Positions 26,129 through 35,049 of a stretch of 64,000 nt of DNA are shown here, one piece after another. The notes under the pieces were generated by a model, which was not told where the DNA came from, searched no databases, and saw nothing but the letters and a program-made list of their open reading frames with translations. Both the position numbers and the translations under genes were made by a program. The stretch's first letter is position 1; the number at the start of each line of letters is the position of its first letter. The stretch lies in NCBI RefSeq assembly GCF_900141785.1, contig NZ_FQYP01000001.1, positions 496,001 through 560,000 of the forward strand, read 5' to 3'. Source of the DNA: Aquimarina spongiae. Lineage in GTDB: Bacteria; Bacteroidota; Bacteroidia; Flavobacteriales; Flavobacteriaceae.

Positions 26129-28093
26129 ATGAACTCTTATTTAGAAAGTAACTCAGCTTTTAGACAAGGGGAAAATAGAGATATGATTACAAAACCGGTG
26201 TTTATTGTTTATGGAGTTTCTGGAAGCGGAAAGACAACAATCGGCTCAGCATTGGCCAAAAAAATGGGGGTTCCATTTTATGATGCTGATGATTTCCATC
26301 CTGAAAGCAATATCCAAAAAATGGCCAAAGGTTTTCCTCTTAATGATACAGATAGAGCTCCGTGGTTACAGGATTTGGCAAATAACATTTCAAAATGGAG
26401 TAGTGATCAAGGTGCAGTTTTGGCTTGCTCTGCTCTCAAGGTGAGTTATCGTAATATATTAGCTTCTGTTGTTCCAGAAGCCATCAAATGGATTTTTTTG
26501 AAGGGGAGCTATGAGCTGATCTTTGAGCGAATGCAGTCCCGAAAAGATCATTTCTTTACTTCAGAAATGCTTCAATCACAGTTTGATGCTTTAGAAGTTT
26601 GGAAAGATGGAATTTCAGTAGATATTGATCAGGAAATACAAAGAATTGTAGAGGAAATTGAATCAAAACTTAAGATGCAAAAATCAGAAATAGGAGTAAT
26701 CGGTTTGGGAGTGATGGGTAAGAGTTTGGCAACAAATATATTATCCAAAGGATTTCGTTTGTCAGTTTTTAATCGTCATCTGGCAGGAAAAGAAGAAGAT
26801 ATTGCCAAGAATTTTGTAAGTGAGCATTCCAATATTCCACAAGGGTTTGATGATTTGTCATTGTTTGTGGCATCATTAGCCCAACCCAGAACGATTTTAA
26901 TGATGGTCAATGCAGGACCAGCGGTTGATGTGGTGATAGAACAATTATTACCTCTGTTGGACGAAAATGACTGCGTGATCGATGGCGGTAACTCGCATTA
27001 CAAAGACACCTTGACCAGAGAAGCAAAACTCAGAAAAAAAGGAATTTTATATGTTGGAGCAGGAATATCCGGAGGAGAAGAGGGGGCGCTTTATGGTCCG
27101 TCGATTATGCCTGGCGGTTCTAAAAAAGGATATGAGAATTGCGGTCCATTTCTGGAAGCTATTGCCGCCAAAGATGAAAAAGGAAATCCGTGTTGCTCCT
27201 ATATTAGTCCGGATGGAGCCGGTCATTTTGTAAAGATGGTGCACAATGGGATCGAATATGCAGAGATGCAATTGTTGGCCGAAATTTATCATTTTCTTCG
27301 ATTTCATTTGGGCAATACACCTGATGCTATCCATGAAATTTTTACGTCCTGGAGATCCAATAGCAAAGACAGCTATCTTTTGGAAATTACAGCAGATATT
27401 CTTCAGAAAAAGGAAGGAGAAGATTTTTTAATCGATAAGATTTTGGATAAGGCAGGGCAAAAGGGTACAGGAGGATGGTCCACACAGGCAGCGTTAACAT
27501 ATGGTATCCCCGTTTCTACGATTTCTGAAGCGGTAATGACCAGGTGTTTATCAGCAAAAAAAGAAGAACGTATTGAAGCATCAAAAGTGTATGCTAGATC
27601 TTTTAGTACAGTAAAGACTGATCCATCTATTGTGGAGATGTTGGAGCAGGCATATTATGCAGCTAGTTTGGTTAATCATGCCATCGGTTTTGACTTGATG
27701 AAACAAGCTGCCAAAGAAAATAAGTGGGAGCTAAACTTCTCAGAAATTGCCAGAATATGGACTAGAGGATGTATCATAAGAAGCGATCTGATGGAGAACC
27801 TCACACTATTTTTTGAAGATAGTAACAATACTCCACTATTGATGCTTTCAGAAGTTGTAGAAACTCTTGACAAAAGTATAGATGCATTGACCACAGTAGT
27901 GTCAAGAGGTATTGGCATGAAATGTCCTTTGCCTGTATTATCAGCTGCTGCTAATTATTTGTTGAATTATACTTCGGAAACAATGTCTGCCAATATGTTA
28001 CAAGCACAGAGAGATTATTTTGGGGCTCATACGTATCAGCGGGTGGATAAAGAAGAAGGAGTGTATTTTCATACAGATTGGAAAAATATATAA
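26129..28093 (+). CDS. Fused gluconokinase - 6-phosphogluconate dehydrogenase
   Basis: A 654-residue two-enzyme fusion. Residues about 20-180 are a GntK-type gluconokinase: P-loop YGVSGSGKTTIGS (Gly29-Thr36), DADDFHPESNIQKMAKG substrate block, and ALKVSYRN. Residues 183-654 are a full-length decarboxylating 6-phosphogluconate dehydrogenase: Rossmann IGVIGLGVMGKSLA, then IDGGNSHYKDT, GAGISGGEEGALYGPSIM and the catalytic HFVKMVHNGIEYAEMQ, with KGTGGWSTQAAL further on. The protein would take gluconate to 6-phosphogluconate and on to ribulose 5-phosphate plus CO2 and NAD(P)H. The gluconate permease gene follows three bases later. All catalytic motifs of both halves appear intact. The ATG at 26129 gives a 19-residue lead before the kinase. 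Confidence 0.93.
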   Translation: MNSYLESNSAFRQGENRDMITKPVFIVYGVSGSGKTTIGSALAKKMGVPFYDADDFHPESNIQKMAKGFPLNDTDRAPWLQDLANNISKWSSDQGAVLACSALKVSYRNILASVVPEAIKWIFLKGSYELIFERMQSRKDHFFTSEMLQSQFDALEVWKDGISVDIDQEIQRIVEEIESKLKMQKSEIGVIGLGVMGKSLATNILSKGFRLSVFNRHLAGKEEDIAKNFVSEHSNIPQGFDDLSLFVASLAQPRTILMMVNAGPAVDVVIEQLLPLLDENDCVIDGGNSHYKDTLTREAKLRKKGILYVGAGISGGEEGALYGPSIMPGGSKKGYENCGPFLEAIAAKDEKGNPCCSYISPDGAGHFVKMVHNGIEYAEMQLLAEIYHFLRFHLGNTPDAIHEIFTSWRSNSKDSYLLEITADILQKKEGEDFLIDKILDKAGQKGTGGWSTQAALTYGIPVSTISEAVMTRCLSAKKEERIEASKVYARSFSTVKTDPSIVEMLEQAYYAASLVNHAIGFDLMKQAAKENKWELNFSEIARIWTRGCIIRSDLMENLTLFFEDSNNTPLLMLSEVVETLDKSIDALTTVVSRGIGMKCPLPVLSAAANYLLNYTSETMSANMLQAQRDYFGAHTYQRVDKEEGVYFHTDWKNI

Positions 28094-28096
28094 CAC

Positions 28097-29440
28097 ATGG
28101 ATTACAATTTATTGATTGCAGTAGGTATAGGCGTTTTTGCATTACTTTTTATGATATTGAAATTAAGAATGCAGGCCTTTATTGCATTGTTAATTGTATG
28201 TATAATAGTAGGGATCGGGGCAGGATTATCCCCAGATGTAATTTTTGAGAGTATCAAAAATGGAATGGGAAATACGCTAGGGTTTGTAGCGACAGTAGTA
28301 GGTTTGGGAGCACTCTTTGGTGGATTGCTAGAAAACTCAGGAGGTGCGCGAGGCTTAGCAACTTATATCCTGAAATTGTTTGGAGATAAAAATGCTTCCT
28401 GGGCTTTGATGGTTACGGGTTTTATTGTGGCTATTCCTGTTTTTTTTGATGTTGCATTCATTATTTTGATCCCTCTGGTATACGCTATAGCAAAAAAGAC
28501 CGGAAAATCCTTGTTGCTGTATGCTATTCCTTTGCTGGCGGGATTGGCGATTACCCACAGTTTTATACCTCCAACACCTGGTCCTATTGCGGTGGCAGAT
28601 ATATTAGGAGCAAATTTAGGATGGGTAATTGTATTTGGTTTTATCGTTGGTATCCCAGCGGCAATCATAGGAGGGCCTCTCTTTGCAAGTTATATTTCAA
28701 AACGAATAGAAGTAGTACCTCCAGAGATGAATTTGGTGGTTGATGAAGAGGTTACATCTCCTAACCCTTTTACCATAATTGGTATTATTGTTCTACCGAT
28801 TCTTTTGATAGTTATAAAAACTTTGTTGTTGGGAGACTGGTTTGATCACGAGTCTTTACCCAAACAAGTAATTTATATTGTGTCTTTGTTAGGGCATCCT
28901 TTTTCTGCCTTATTAATAGCTAACTTATTGGCATGGTATGTATTGGGAGTTCGGAGAGGTGTAGGTAAAGATGTGCTCTTAAAACTTTCTATGGAATCTT
29001 TTAAACCGGCTGGGGCGATTATTCTATTGACCGGAGCTGGAGGAGCATTCAAACAAATTTTGGTCGATACCAAGGTGGGAGAATTATTGGCTTCTACCTT
29101 ACAAGATGCAGCGATACATCCTTTGTTGTTTGCATTTATTATTGCTTCATTAATCAGAGTATTACAAGGATCGGCAACCACAGCAATGATTGCCAGTGCA
29201 GGGATTATGTCTCCTGTCATTGCTTCAGGTGATTTCAGTCCGGCTCAGATTGCACTTACAGTAATTGCTGTAGCTTCTGGGTCTACAATTTTATCTCATG
29301 TTAATGACAGTGGGTTTTGGTTGGTAGGGCAATATTTGGGACTCACAGAAAAGCAAACCTTTCGTTCCTGGACGGTAATGACCACCTTGATCGCTTTAAC
29401 TGGGCTGTTTACTGCTATGATTTGTTGGTATTTGTTCTAA
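28097..29440 (+). CDS. gntP: Gluconate:H+ symporter, GntP family
   Basis: A 447-residue inner-membrane permease with about 12-14 hydrophobic segments (first LLIAVGIGVFALLFMIL, last WTVMTTLIALTGLFTAMICWYLF). GntP-family landmarks are NGMGNTLGFVATVVGLGALFGGLLENSGGA-like sequence, FDVAFIILIPLVYA, THSFIPPTPGPIAVADILGA, RVLQGSATTAMIASAG and SHVNDSGFW. It starts three bases after the gluconokinase-6PGDH fusion, making uptake and the first two metabolic steps one operon. Gluconate is the likely substrate from this linkage; other aldonates cannot be excluded. Confidence 0.92.
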   Translation: MDYNLLIAVGIGVFALLFMILKLRMQAFIALLIVCIIVGIGAGLSPDVIFESIKNGMGNTLGFVATVVGLGALFGGLLENSGGARGLATYILKLFGDKNASWALMVTGFIVAIPVFFDVAFIILIPLVYAIAKKTGKSLLLYAIPLLAGLAITHSFIPPTPGPIAVADILGANLGWVIVFGFIVGIPAAIIGGPLFASYISKRIEVVPPEMNLVVDEEVTSPNPFTIIGIIVLPILLIVIKTLLLGDWFDHESLPKQVIYIVSLLGHPFSALLIANLLAWYVLGVRRGVGKDVLLKLSMESFKPAGAIILLTGAGGAFKQILVDTKVGELLASTLQDAAIHPLLFAFIIASLIRVLQGSATTAMIASAGIMSPVIASGDFSPAQIALTVIAVASGSTILSHVNDSGFWLVGQYLGLTEKQTFRSWTVMTTLIALTGLFTAMICWYLF

Positions 29441-29596
29441 AAACTATTGTAGGTATCGACATACTAATCCCTTTTGAGACTCATCTAATGTCAGATTTTC
29501 AAAAAAAATAAAGCTAAATTGAAATTGATTTAATTTAGAATAGACATTACCCATTTTTTCTGTCATATTACTAGCGGGTTTTTAGAGATTAACAAT

Positions 29597-29604
29597 TACA
29601 TTTG
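29597..29604 (+). promoter_or_regulatory. Likely -7 element of aroC
   Basis: TACATTTG fits TAnnTTTG and lies 17 bases before the aroC ATG, giving a very short leader. The -33 region has only T-rich sequence, not a clear TTTG. Confidence 0.45.
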
Positions 29605-29621
29605 TTGAAAATAAGAAATGC

Positions 29622-30686
29622 ATGGCAGGAAATACATTTGGAAACCTTTTTAAACTCACCACCTTCGGTGAATCTCATGGGGTTGCAATTGGTGGTATTA
29701 TTGATGGTTGTCCATCAGGAGTTACATTAGATTTAGAAGCAATTCAGCAAGAATTAGATAGAAGAAAACCGGGGCAATCAGCAATCGTAACACAGCGGAA
29801 AGAACCGGATACGGTAGAGTTCTATTCTGGGATTTTTGAAGGGGTTACTACAGGAACACCTATCGGCTTCGTGATTAAAAATGCAAATCAAAAGTCTAAA
29901 GATTACTCCCATATCAAAGATTCTTATCGACCTTCGCATGCAGATTATACCTATGACCAAAAGTACGGGATTCGTGATTATAGAGGAGGAGGAAGGTCTT
30001 CGGCAAGAGAAACCGCTAGCAGAGTAGTAGCTGGAGCTATTGCAAAGCAAATCTTATCGGATGTATCTATTAATGCATATGTAAGTAGTGTAGGTACTTT
30101 AAAATTGCAAAAAAGTCATACCGAATTGGATTTATCACAAACGGAAAGCAATATTGTTCGTTGTCCTGATCCGGAAATGGCTGGTGAAATGGAACAATAC
30201 ATCAAACAGATACGAAAAAATGGAGACACGGTTGGTGGGATTGTAAGTTGTGCGATCTCCGGAGTACCTGTTGGATTAGGAGAACCTGTTTTTGATAAGT
30301 TACATGCAGAATTGGGTAAAGCCATGCTTTCGATCAATGCTGTAAAAGGTTTTGAGTATGGTAGTGGATTTGATGGAGCTGCCTTAAAAGGAAGTGAGCA
30401 TAATGATTTATTCAATACAGATGGTAGTACAAAAACTAACCTCTCCGGTGGTATTCAAGGAGGGATTTCTAACGGAATGGATATCTATTTTAATGTAGCC
30501 TTTAAACCTGTAGCCACCATCATGAAAGATCAAGAAACTATTGATAAAGATGGAAATACTGTAACCATGCAAGGAAAAGGAAGACATGATCCTTGTGTAG
30601 TGCCTAGAGCAGTGCCCATTGTAGAAGCTATGGCCGCTTTGGTATTGGTAGATTATTGGTTAATGAATCGCACAATAAAAAAGTAA
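29622..30686 (+). CDS. aroC: Chorismate synthase
   Basis: Catalyses the last shikimate step, EPSP to chorismate, using reduced FMN. The 354 residues match the family. Signature sequences are [18 protein letters not shown] at the N-terminus, [20 protein letters not shown] with [10 protein letters not shown] (active-site His and FMN contacts), and [18 protein letters not shown] near the C-terminus. It is a single-gene unit: a -7 element precedes it and a hairpin terminator with T-tract follows, separating it from the symporter gene. Confidence 0.97.
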   Translation: MAGNTFGNLFKLTTFGESHGVAIGGIIDGCPSGVTLDLEAIQQELDRRKPGQSAIVTQRKEPDTVEFYSGIFEGVTTGTPIGFVIKNANQKSKDYSHIKDSYRPSHADYTYDQKYGIRDYRGGGRSSARETASRVVAGAIAKQILSDVSINAYVSSVGTLKLQKSHTELDLSQTESNIVRCPDPEMAGEMEQYIKQIRKNGDTVGGIVSCAISGVPVGLGEPVFDKLHAELGKAMLSINAVKGFEYGSGFDGAALKGSEHNDLFNTDGSTKTNLSGGIQGGISNGMDIYFNVAFKPVATIMKDQETIDKDGNTVTMQGKGRHDPCVVPRAVPIVEAMAALVLVDYWLMNRTIKK

Positions 30687-30711
30687 ATACAAAATAACAG
30701 TATTATTAATT

Positions 30712-30742
30712 ACGGTAATCTTAATAGGGTTACCGTTTTTTT
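30712..30742 (+). terminator. Rho-independent terminator of aroC
   Basis: Stem ACGGTAA (30712-30718) with TTACCGT (30730-30736), 11-base loop, followed by a seven-T run. It lies 25 bases past the aroC stop. Confidence 0.9.
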
Positions 30743-30786
30743 GTATTTAATTCATATATTCGACCCACTTTATACAAATTACTTTT

Positions 30787-32112
30787 ATGAAAAAGCTAGC
30801 ACTGCACTGGAAAATTATGATTGGAATGCTATTGGGGATAGTATTCGGATTTATAATGACAACTGTTTCTTGGGGTAAAGGATTTACTGGAGATTGGATA
30901 GCTCCCTTGGGAACTATCTTTGTGAACCTTCTTAAATTGATTGCAGTGCCTTTAATTTTAGCATCATTAATCAAAGGTATTTCTGATCTGAAAGATATTT
31001 CAAAATTCAAGGCGATAGGTGGAAGGACCATTGTGATTTATATTCTAACAACCGTGGTGGCTATTACGATCGGACTGTTGATCGTAAATGTGGCAAAACC
31101 TGGGGATGGAATTACCGAAGCTACTATTGAAAAGTTAACCAATGAGTATGCAGGAAATTCAAAGATTTCTGAGCGTATTGCTGAAGCTGGTAGACAGAAG
31201 GAAAGTGGTCCGTTGCAATTTATAGTGGATATGGTACCACAAAATGCGGTGGCTGCGATGAGTAATAACAAGTTAATGCTGCAGGTGATATTTTTCGCTA
31301 TTTTCTTAGGGATAAGTATGTTGTTGGTTAAACCGTCAGAATCTGAGCCACTGAAGAAGTTTTTTGATAGTTTGAATGAAGTTGTGCTAAAAATGGTCGA
31401 CTTGATCATGCTTACAGCACCATACGCAGTGTTTGCTTTGTTAGCCAATGTGGTAGTCACCTCTGATGATCCGGATATCTTATTAGCGCTATTGAAGTAT
31501 GCAGGAGTGGTGTTGTTTGGGTTATCTTTAATGATTGTTTTTTACTGTATTTTGGTTGCTGTTATTACTAAAAAATCTCCTCTTTGGTTTTTAAAACAAA
31601 TAAGTCCAGCACAATTATTGGCGTTCTCTACCAGTTCTAGTGCTGCTACGCTTCCTGTTACCATGGAGCGAGTAGAAGAACATATCGGAGTAGATAAGGA
31701 AGTTTCCAGTTTTGTATTGCCAGTAGGAGCAACTATTAATATGGATGGTACCAGTTTGTATCAGGCTGTAGCCTCTGTTTTTATTATGCAGGTGCTGTGG
31801 CCAGAAGGGTTAACATTCAGTAATCAAATTACTATTGTACTTACTGCTTTACTTGCTTCTATAGGATCAGCTGCAGTACCTGGTGCGGGTATGGTGATGT
31901 TGGTGATTGTTCTAGAAGCTATTGGATTTCCTTCGGACAAGTTACCGATAGGATTAGCATTAATCTTCGCGGTAGATCGACCGTTAGATATGCTTCGTAC
32001 TACCATTAATGTAACTGGTGATGCCACGGTATCTATGATTGTAGCCAAATCTGTTGGAAAACTAGGAGATCCACATGTTAAAGATTGGGATGATAATTAT
32101 CCTGGAGAATAA
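30787..32112 (+). CDS. Dicarboxylate/amino acid:cation symporter (DAACS family)
   Basis: A 441-residue inner-membrane carrier of the glutamate/aspartate/dicarboxylate family (GltP/DctA/GltPh fold). HP1 carries the serine-rich FSTSSSAATLPVTMERV. TM7 carries the cation-site ATINMDGTSLYQ (NMDGT motif). HP2 is GSAAVPGAGMVMLVIVL. TM8 carries AVDRPLDMLRTTINVTGDA, with Asp and Asn/Asp substrate contacts and the Arg that favours acidic amino acids. The predicted extra loop between TM3 and TM4 is long (DGITEATIEKLTNEYAG). It ends eight bases before the convergent lysR. A group II decarboxylase lies 1 kb on, so glutamate or aspartate uptake for decarboxylation is a plausible link. Confidence 0.92.
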   Translation: MKKLALHWKIMIGMLLGIVFGFIMTTVSWGKGFTGDWIAPLGTIFVNLLKLIAVPLILASLIKGISDLKDISKFKAIGGRTIVIYILTTVVAITIGLLIVNVAKPGDGITEATIEKLTNEYAGNSKISERIAEAGRQKESGPLQFIVDMVPQNAVAAMSNNKLMLQVIFFAIFLGISMLLVKPSESEPLKKFFDSLNEVVLKMVDLIMLTAPYAVFALLANVVVTSDDPDILLALLKYAGVVLFGLSLMIVFYCILVAVITKKSPLWFLKQISPAQLLAFSTSSSAATLPVTMERVEEHIGVDKEVSSFVLPVGATINMDGTSLYQAVASVFIMQVLWPEGLTFSNQITIVLTALLASIGSAAVPGAGMVMLVIVLEAIGFPSDKLPIGLALIFAVDRPLDMLRTTINVTGDATVSMIVAKSVGKLGDPHVKDWDDNYPGE

Positions 32113-32119
32113 AGAGATG

Positions 32120-33001
32120 TTACTCCACAGACCAATTTTTTAAAAGTTCAAACAGGATAGGATATTCTGATTCTCTTTCAGGATTCCATATCATGGTCAA
32201 CTTGGCTTTTTGCGCAATGTTATCCAATTCAATACTTTTTATTGGGAAATTGTGGTCATGCAGTGAGGATATAGGCTCTAAAGATATTCCTAACCCAGCT
32301 TCAACTAATCTAAAACTGGAACTAGCAGAATCTGTTTCGTGAACTACCTTAGGATTGAAACCTGCATCAATACATATAGATTCTAGAATATGTACATAGT
32401 TGGGGCCATCGGCAACTGATGGGAAAATAAACTGATCAGTAGAGAATACAGAGAAATTTGTATAGTTGGATATCGTTACAGGATGATCTTCTGGCAAGAG
32501 CACTGCAAAATTATCAATATGTAATACTTTACTGGTTAGGTTAAAAGGGATCAAGGGGTTGGTGGCAAATCCTATATCCAATTCATTTTGTTGCAACGCT
32601 AAGTACTGATCCCGGTTATTCATTTCTCGTAAAACGGTTTTTATTCCAGGGATTTGAGCATTCATGGTTTTCAATATGCTAGGTAATATGGTTTGCATAA
32701 TAGAGTGTGTAAAACCAATTCTAATCTCTCCCACATCTCCATGATGAATATATGCAGCCTGTTTAGTCATCCTATCTGCATTGGCAATGAGCTTTTTTGA
32801 TTCTTTTACAAAGTATTCTCCTGCCGGAGTAAGCGCTACATTACGTTTATCTCTTTTAAATAATATAGCTCCAACTTCATCTTCTAACTGTTTGATTTGT
32901 CTACTTAGAGCGGGTTGAACAATATTGAGTTCCTCTGCAGCTCGGGTAAAGTTTAATTTTTCTGCTAGCACGATAATATTTCGTAAAGTCTGAATATTCA
33001 T
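32120..33001 (-). CDS. LysR-family transcriptional regulator
   Basis: A 293-residue LysR regulator. The winged helix is at residues 1-65 (MNIQTLRNIIVLAEKLNFT, AAEELNIVQPALSRQIKQLEDEVGAILFKRD), followed by a periplasmic-binding-like effector domain from about 90 (IRIGFTHSIMQTILPSIL; IGFATNPLIPFN; VLLPEDHPV). It is divergent from the group II decarboxylase, the classic arrangement in which a LysR protein controls its divergent neighbour and itself. The 105-base intergenic region is extremely AT-rich and includes ATTAT-AA-ATAAT at 33046-33057, a possible T-N11-A type site, though such runs arise by chance in AT-rich DNA. Confidence 0.92.
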   Translation of the reverse strand: MNIQTLRNIIVLAEKLNFTRAAEELNIVQPALSRQIKQLEDEVGAILFKRDKRNVALTPAGEYFVKESKKLIANADRMTKQAAYIHHGDVGEIRIGFTHSIMQTILPSILKTMNAQIPGIKTVLREMNNRDQYLALQQNELDIGFATNPLIPFNLTSKVLHIDNFAVLLPEDHPVTISNYTNFSVFSTDQFIFPSVADGPNYVHILESICIDAGFNPKVVHETDSASSSFRLVEAGLGISLEPISSLHDHNFPIKSIELDNIAQKAKLTMIWNPERESEYPILFELLKNWSVE

Positions 33002-33106
33002 TAATACATTTTTGTTATTATTCTATCAAAATTAAGTATTTTTTATTATAAATAATGATGATTAATTTTGAAAACGAATAGATGTCTAATGGGAAAGATT
33101 TTTGCT

Positions 33107-34561
33107 ATGAAAAAAAATGTTTTGGAGAATGTGTATGACCCATCAGTTTTTAGAACAATAGGGCATGAGCTTATTGATTTGCTTGCAGATCATTTGGAAA
33201 AAGTACAAAGTGACAGAGAACACCCGGTACTACCGTATAAAGATCCAGAAGTGGTTCTAGATTATTGGAAAAAAGATTTCTCTTCGGATACCGGAGTTAT
33301 GGATATGTTTGGGAACATTTTGTCCCAATCGATCAATGTGCATCACCCAAGATATATTGGCCATCAGGTAGCAGTACCTGCATTTATTTCGAGTTTGTCG
33401 GGATTAATATCTGACGTGATGAGCAATGGAACAGGGGTTTATGAGATGGGAATGGCGGCTAATGCTATAGAACGAATTGTAACCGATTTGGTAGCTCAGC
33501 GAATAGGATACGATCAAAATGCCTCGGGATTGCTTACTTCGGGAGGAAGTTTAGCTAATCTTACTGCTTTATTAGCAGCTAGAAAAGCAAAAGCGCCTTC
33601 TTCGGTATGGGAAAAAGGACATCAGGAAAAGTTAGCGATACTGGTTTCAGAAGAGGCACATTACTGTATAGATCGAGCGGCAAGGATTTTAGGGTTAGGA
33701 GAAGAAGGCATCGTCAAGGTACCAGTAAACGGTGATTATAGTATCGATACTTCAAAAGTGGCTGGTTGTTTGGAAGAAGCCCAATCAAAAGGATTACACG
33801 TTATTGCTATTATCGGTTGCGCATGTTCTACCGCAACGGGATCTTACGACGATCTCGATTATTTAGGAGATTTTGCGGATAAACATAACCTATGGTTTCA
33901 TGTAGATGGAGCTCATGGTGCCGGAGTTATTTTTTCAGAAAAATATAAGCATATGGTAAAAGGAATTGCAAAAGCAGATTCTGTAGTTTTGGATTTCCAT
34001 AAGATGTTGATGACACCTGCATTAAATACCGCTCTGATATTTAAAAATTCAATAGACTCGTATCGCACCTTTGAGCAAAAAGCACAATATTTATGGGATT
34101 CTCAGCATTCTCAAGAATGGTATAATTCTGGAAAGCGAACTTTTGAGTGTACCAAATTGATGATGTCTATAAAAGTTTATGCGATTTTGAAAGCATACGG
34201 AGAAGAAGCTTTTACTCAAAATGTAAATACGCTGTATGATCTGGCAGAGACATTTTCTGAAATGATAGACAAACAAGAAAGTTTTGAGCTTGCTCATCAT
34301 CCACAAGCAAATATTGTGAATTTTAGATATGCTCCGGAACAGGTCGATATTGATTTAAATACATTGAATAATAACATACGACAAGCTCTTATTCAATCGG
34401 GTAAATTTTATGTTGTACAGACTACCATAAATGAAGAAAAATATCTACGTACAACAATGATGAATCCTTTAACAACCAAGGATGATTTAATAGCATTGAT
34501 AGAAGAGGTACATCATCTCGGAACTACATTTGTAAAAGAAAAAGTATCTAATTCATTCTAA
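33107..34561 (+). CDS. Group II PLP-dependent amino acid decarboxylase
   Basis: A decarboxylase of about 484 residues in the fold-I group II family (aromatic amino acid, glutamate, diaminobutyrate and aspartate decarboxylases). Seen are HHPRYIGHQVAVPA, the LLTSGGSLANLTALLAAR loop, EAHYCIDRAARILGLG (PLP-stacking His), HVDGAHGAGVIF (Asp binding the PLP nitrogen) and the Schiff-base Lys in VVLDFHKMLMTPA. The usual DPHKW reads DFHKM here, nearer to diaminobutyrate-type enzymes than to aromatic ones. The frame opens at TTG 33068, but GGGAAAG lies 8 bases before the ATG at 33107; ATG 33089 is an alternative. It is divergent from lysR and near an acidic-amino-acid symporter; substrate unproven. Confidence 0.82.
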   Translation: MKKNVLENVYDPSVFRTIGHELIDLLADHLEKVQSDREHPVLPYKDPEVVLDYWKKDFSSDTGVMDMFGNILSQSINVHHPRYIGHQVAVPAFISSLSGLISDVMSNGTGVYEMGMAANAIERIVTDLVAQRIGYDQNASGLLTSGGSLANLTALLAARKAKAPSSVWEKGHQEKLAILVSEEAHYCIDRAARILGLGEEGIVKVPVNGDYSIDTSKVAGCLEEAQSKGLHVIAIIGCACSTATGSYDDLDYLGDFADKHNLWFHVDGAHGAGVIFSEKYKHMVKGIAKADSVVLDFHKMLMTPALNTALIFKNSIDSYRTFEQKAQYLWDSQHSQEWYNSGKRTFECTKLMMSIKVYAILKAYGEEAFTQNVNTLYDLAETFSEMIDKQESFELAHHPQANIVNFRYAPEQVDIDLNTLNNNIRQALIQSGKFYVVQTTINEEKYLRTTMMNPLTTKDDLIALIEEVHHLGTTFVKEKVSNSF

Positions 34562-34644
34562 TTTTTAACATTTAATAACGCAACGAACACTAAAAGGTCT
34601 TCATCTACAGTTATATAGAAAGAATTAACCAAAACTTATTACAA

Positions 34645-35049
34645 ATGAAAAGGGTACTCTATATAACGATATTAATCATAGTATTAGGATGCAGTGGAGA
34701 TGACGATACTAATGTTATAATCCCGCTAACTGGTGTAGATGGGGTCTGGAATTTGATAAATGTTACAGGTGGTTTTGTGGGTACAGATCATGATTTCGAA
34801 AGTGGGTTAATTACCTGGGATTTTGAAGAAAGTAGCCAAACCGTCACTATTACCAACAACAATACTGATAATACGTTGGAGGATTCTTTCCCCTCAGGGA
34901 CCTATACGTATACGATCATTACTGCTCAAGGAGGTAATCAAGAAATGCTGGTTGATGGACGCAACATCGGTAATTTTGAACTCACCAGCAATCAATTTAC
35001 CTTAGATGAGACTTTTAGAGACGGTTTTCGTTTTATATTTCGACGTTAA
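34645..35049 (+). CDS. Small lipocalin-like lipoprotein
   Basis: A 134-residue lipoprotein with lipobox ILIIVLGC and an acidic sorting-like tail after the Cys (SGDDD). The mature part has the GVWNLINVTGG start and repeated beta strands of the lipocalin-like (Lipocalin_4/DUF4923-type) domain common in Flavobacteriaceae. It ends in FRFIFRR and overlaps the 3' end of the convergent DUF4139 gene by four bases. A same-length relative with the same layout is at 40993. Ligand unknown; probably outer-membrane-attached. Confidence 0.7.
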   Translation: MKRVLYITILIIVLGCSGDDDTNVIIPLTGVDGVWNLINVTGGFVGTDHDFESGLITWDFEESSQTVTITNNNTDNTLEDSFPSGTYTYTIITAQGGNQEMLVDGRNIGNFELTSNQFTLDETFRDGFRFIFRR

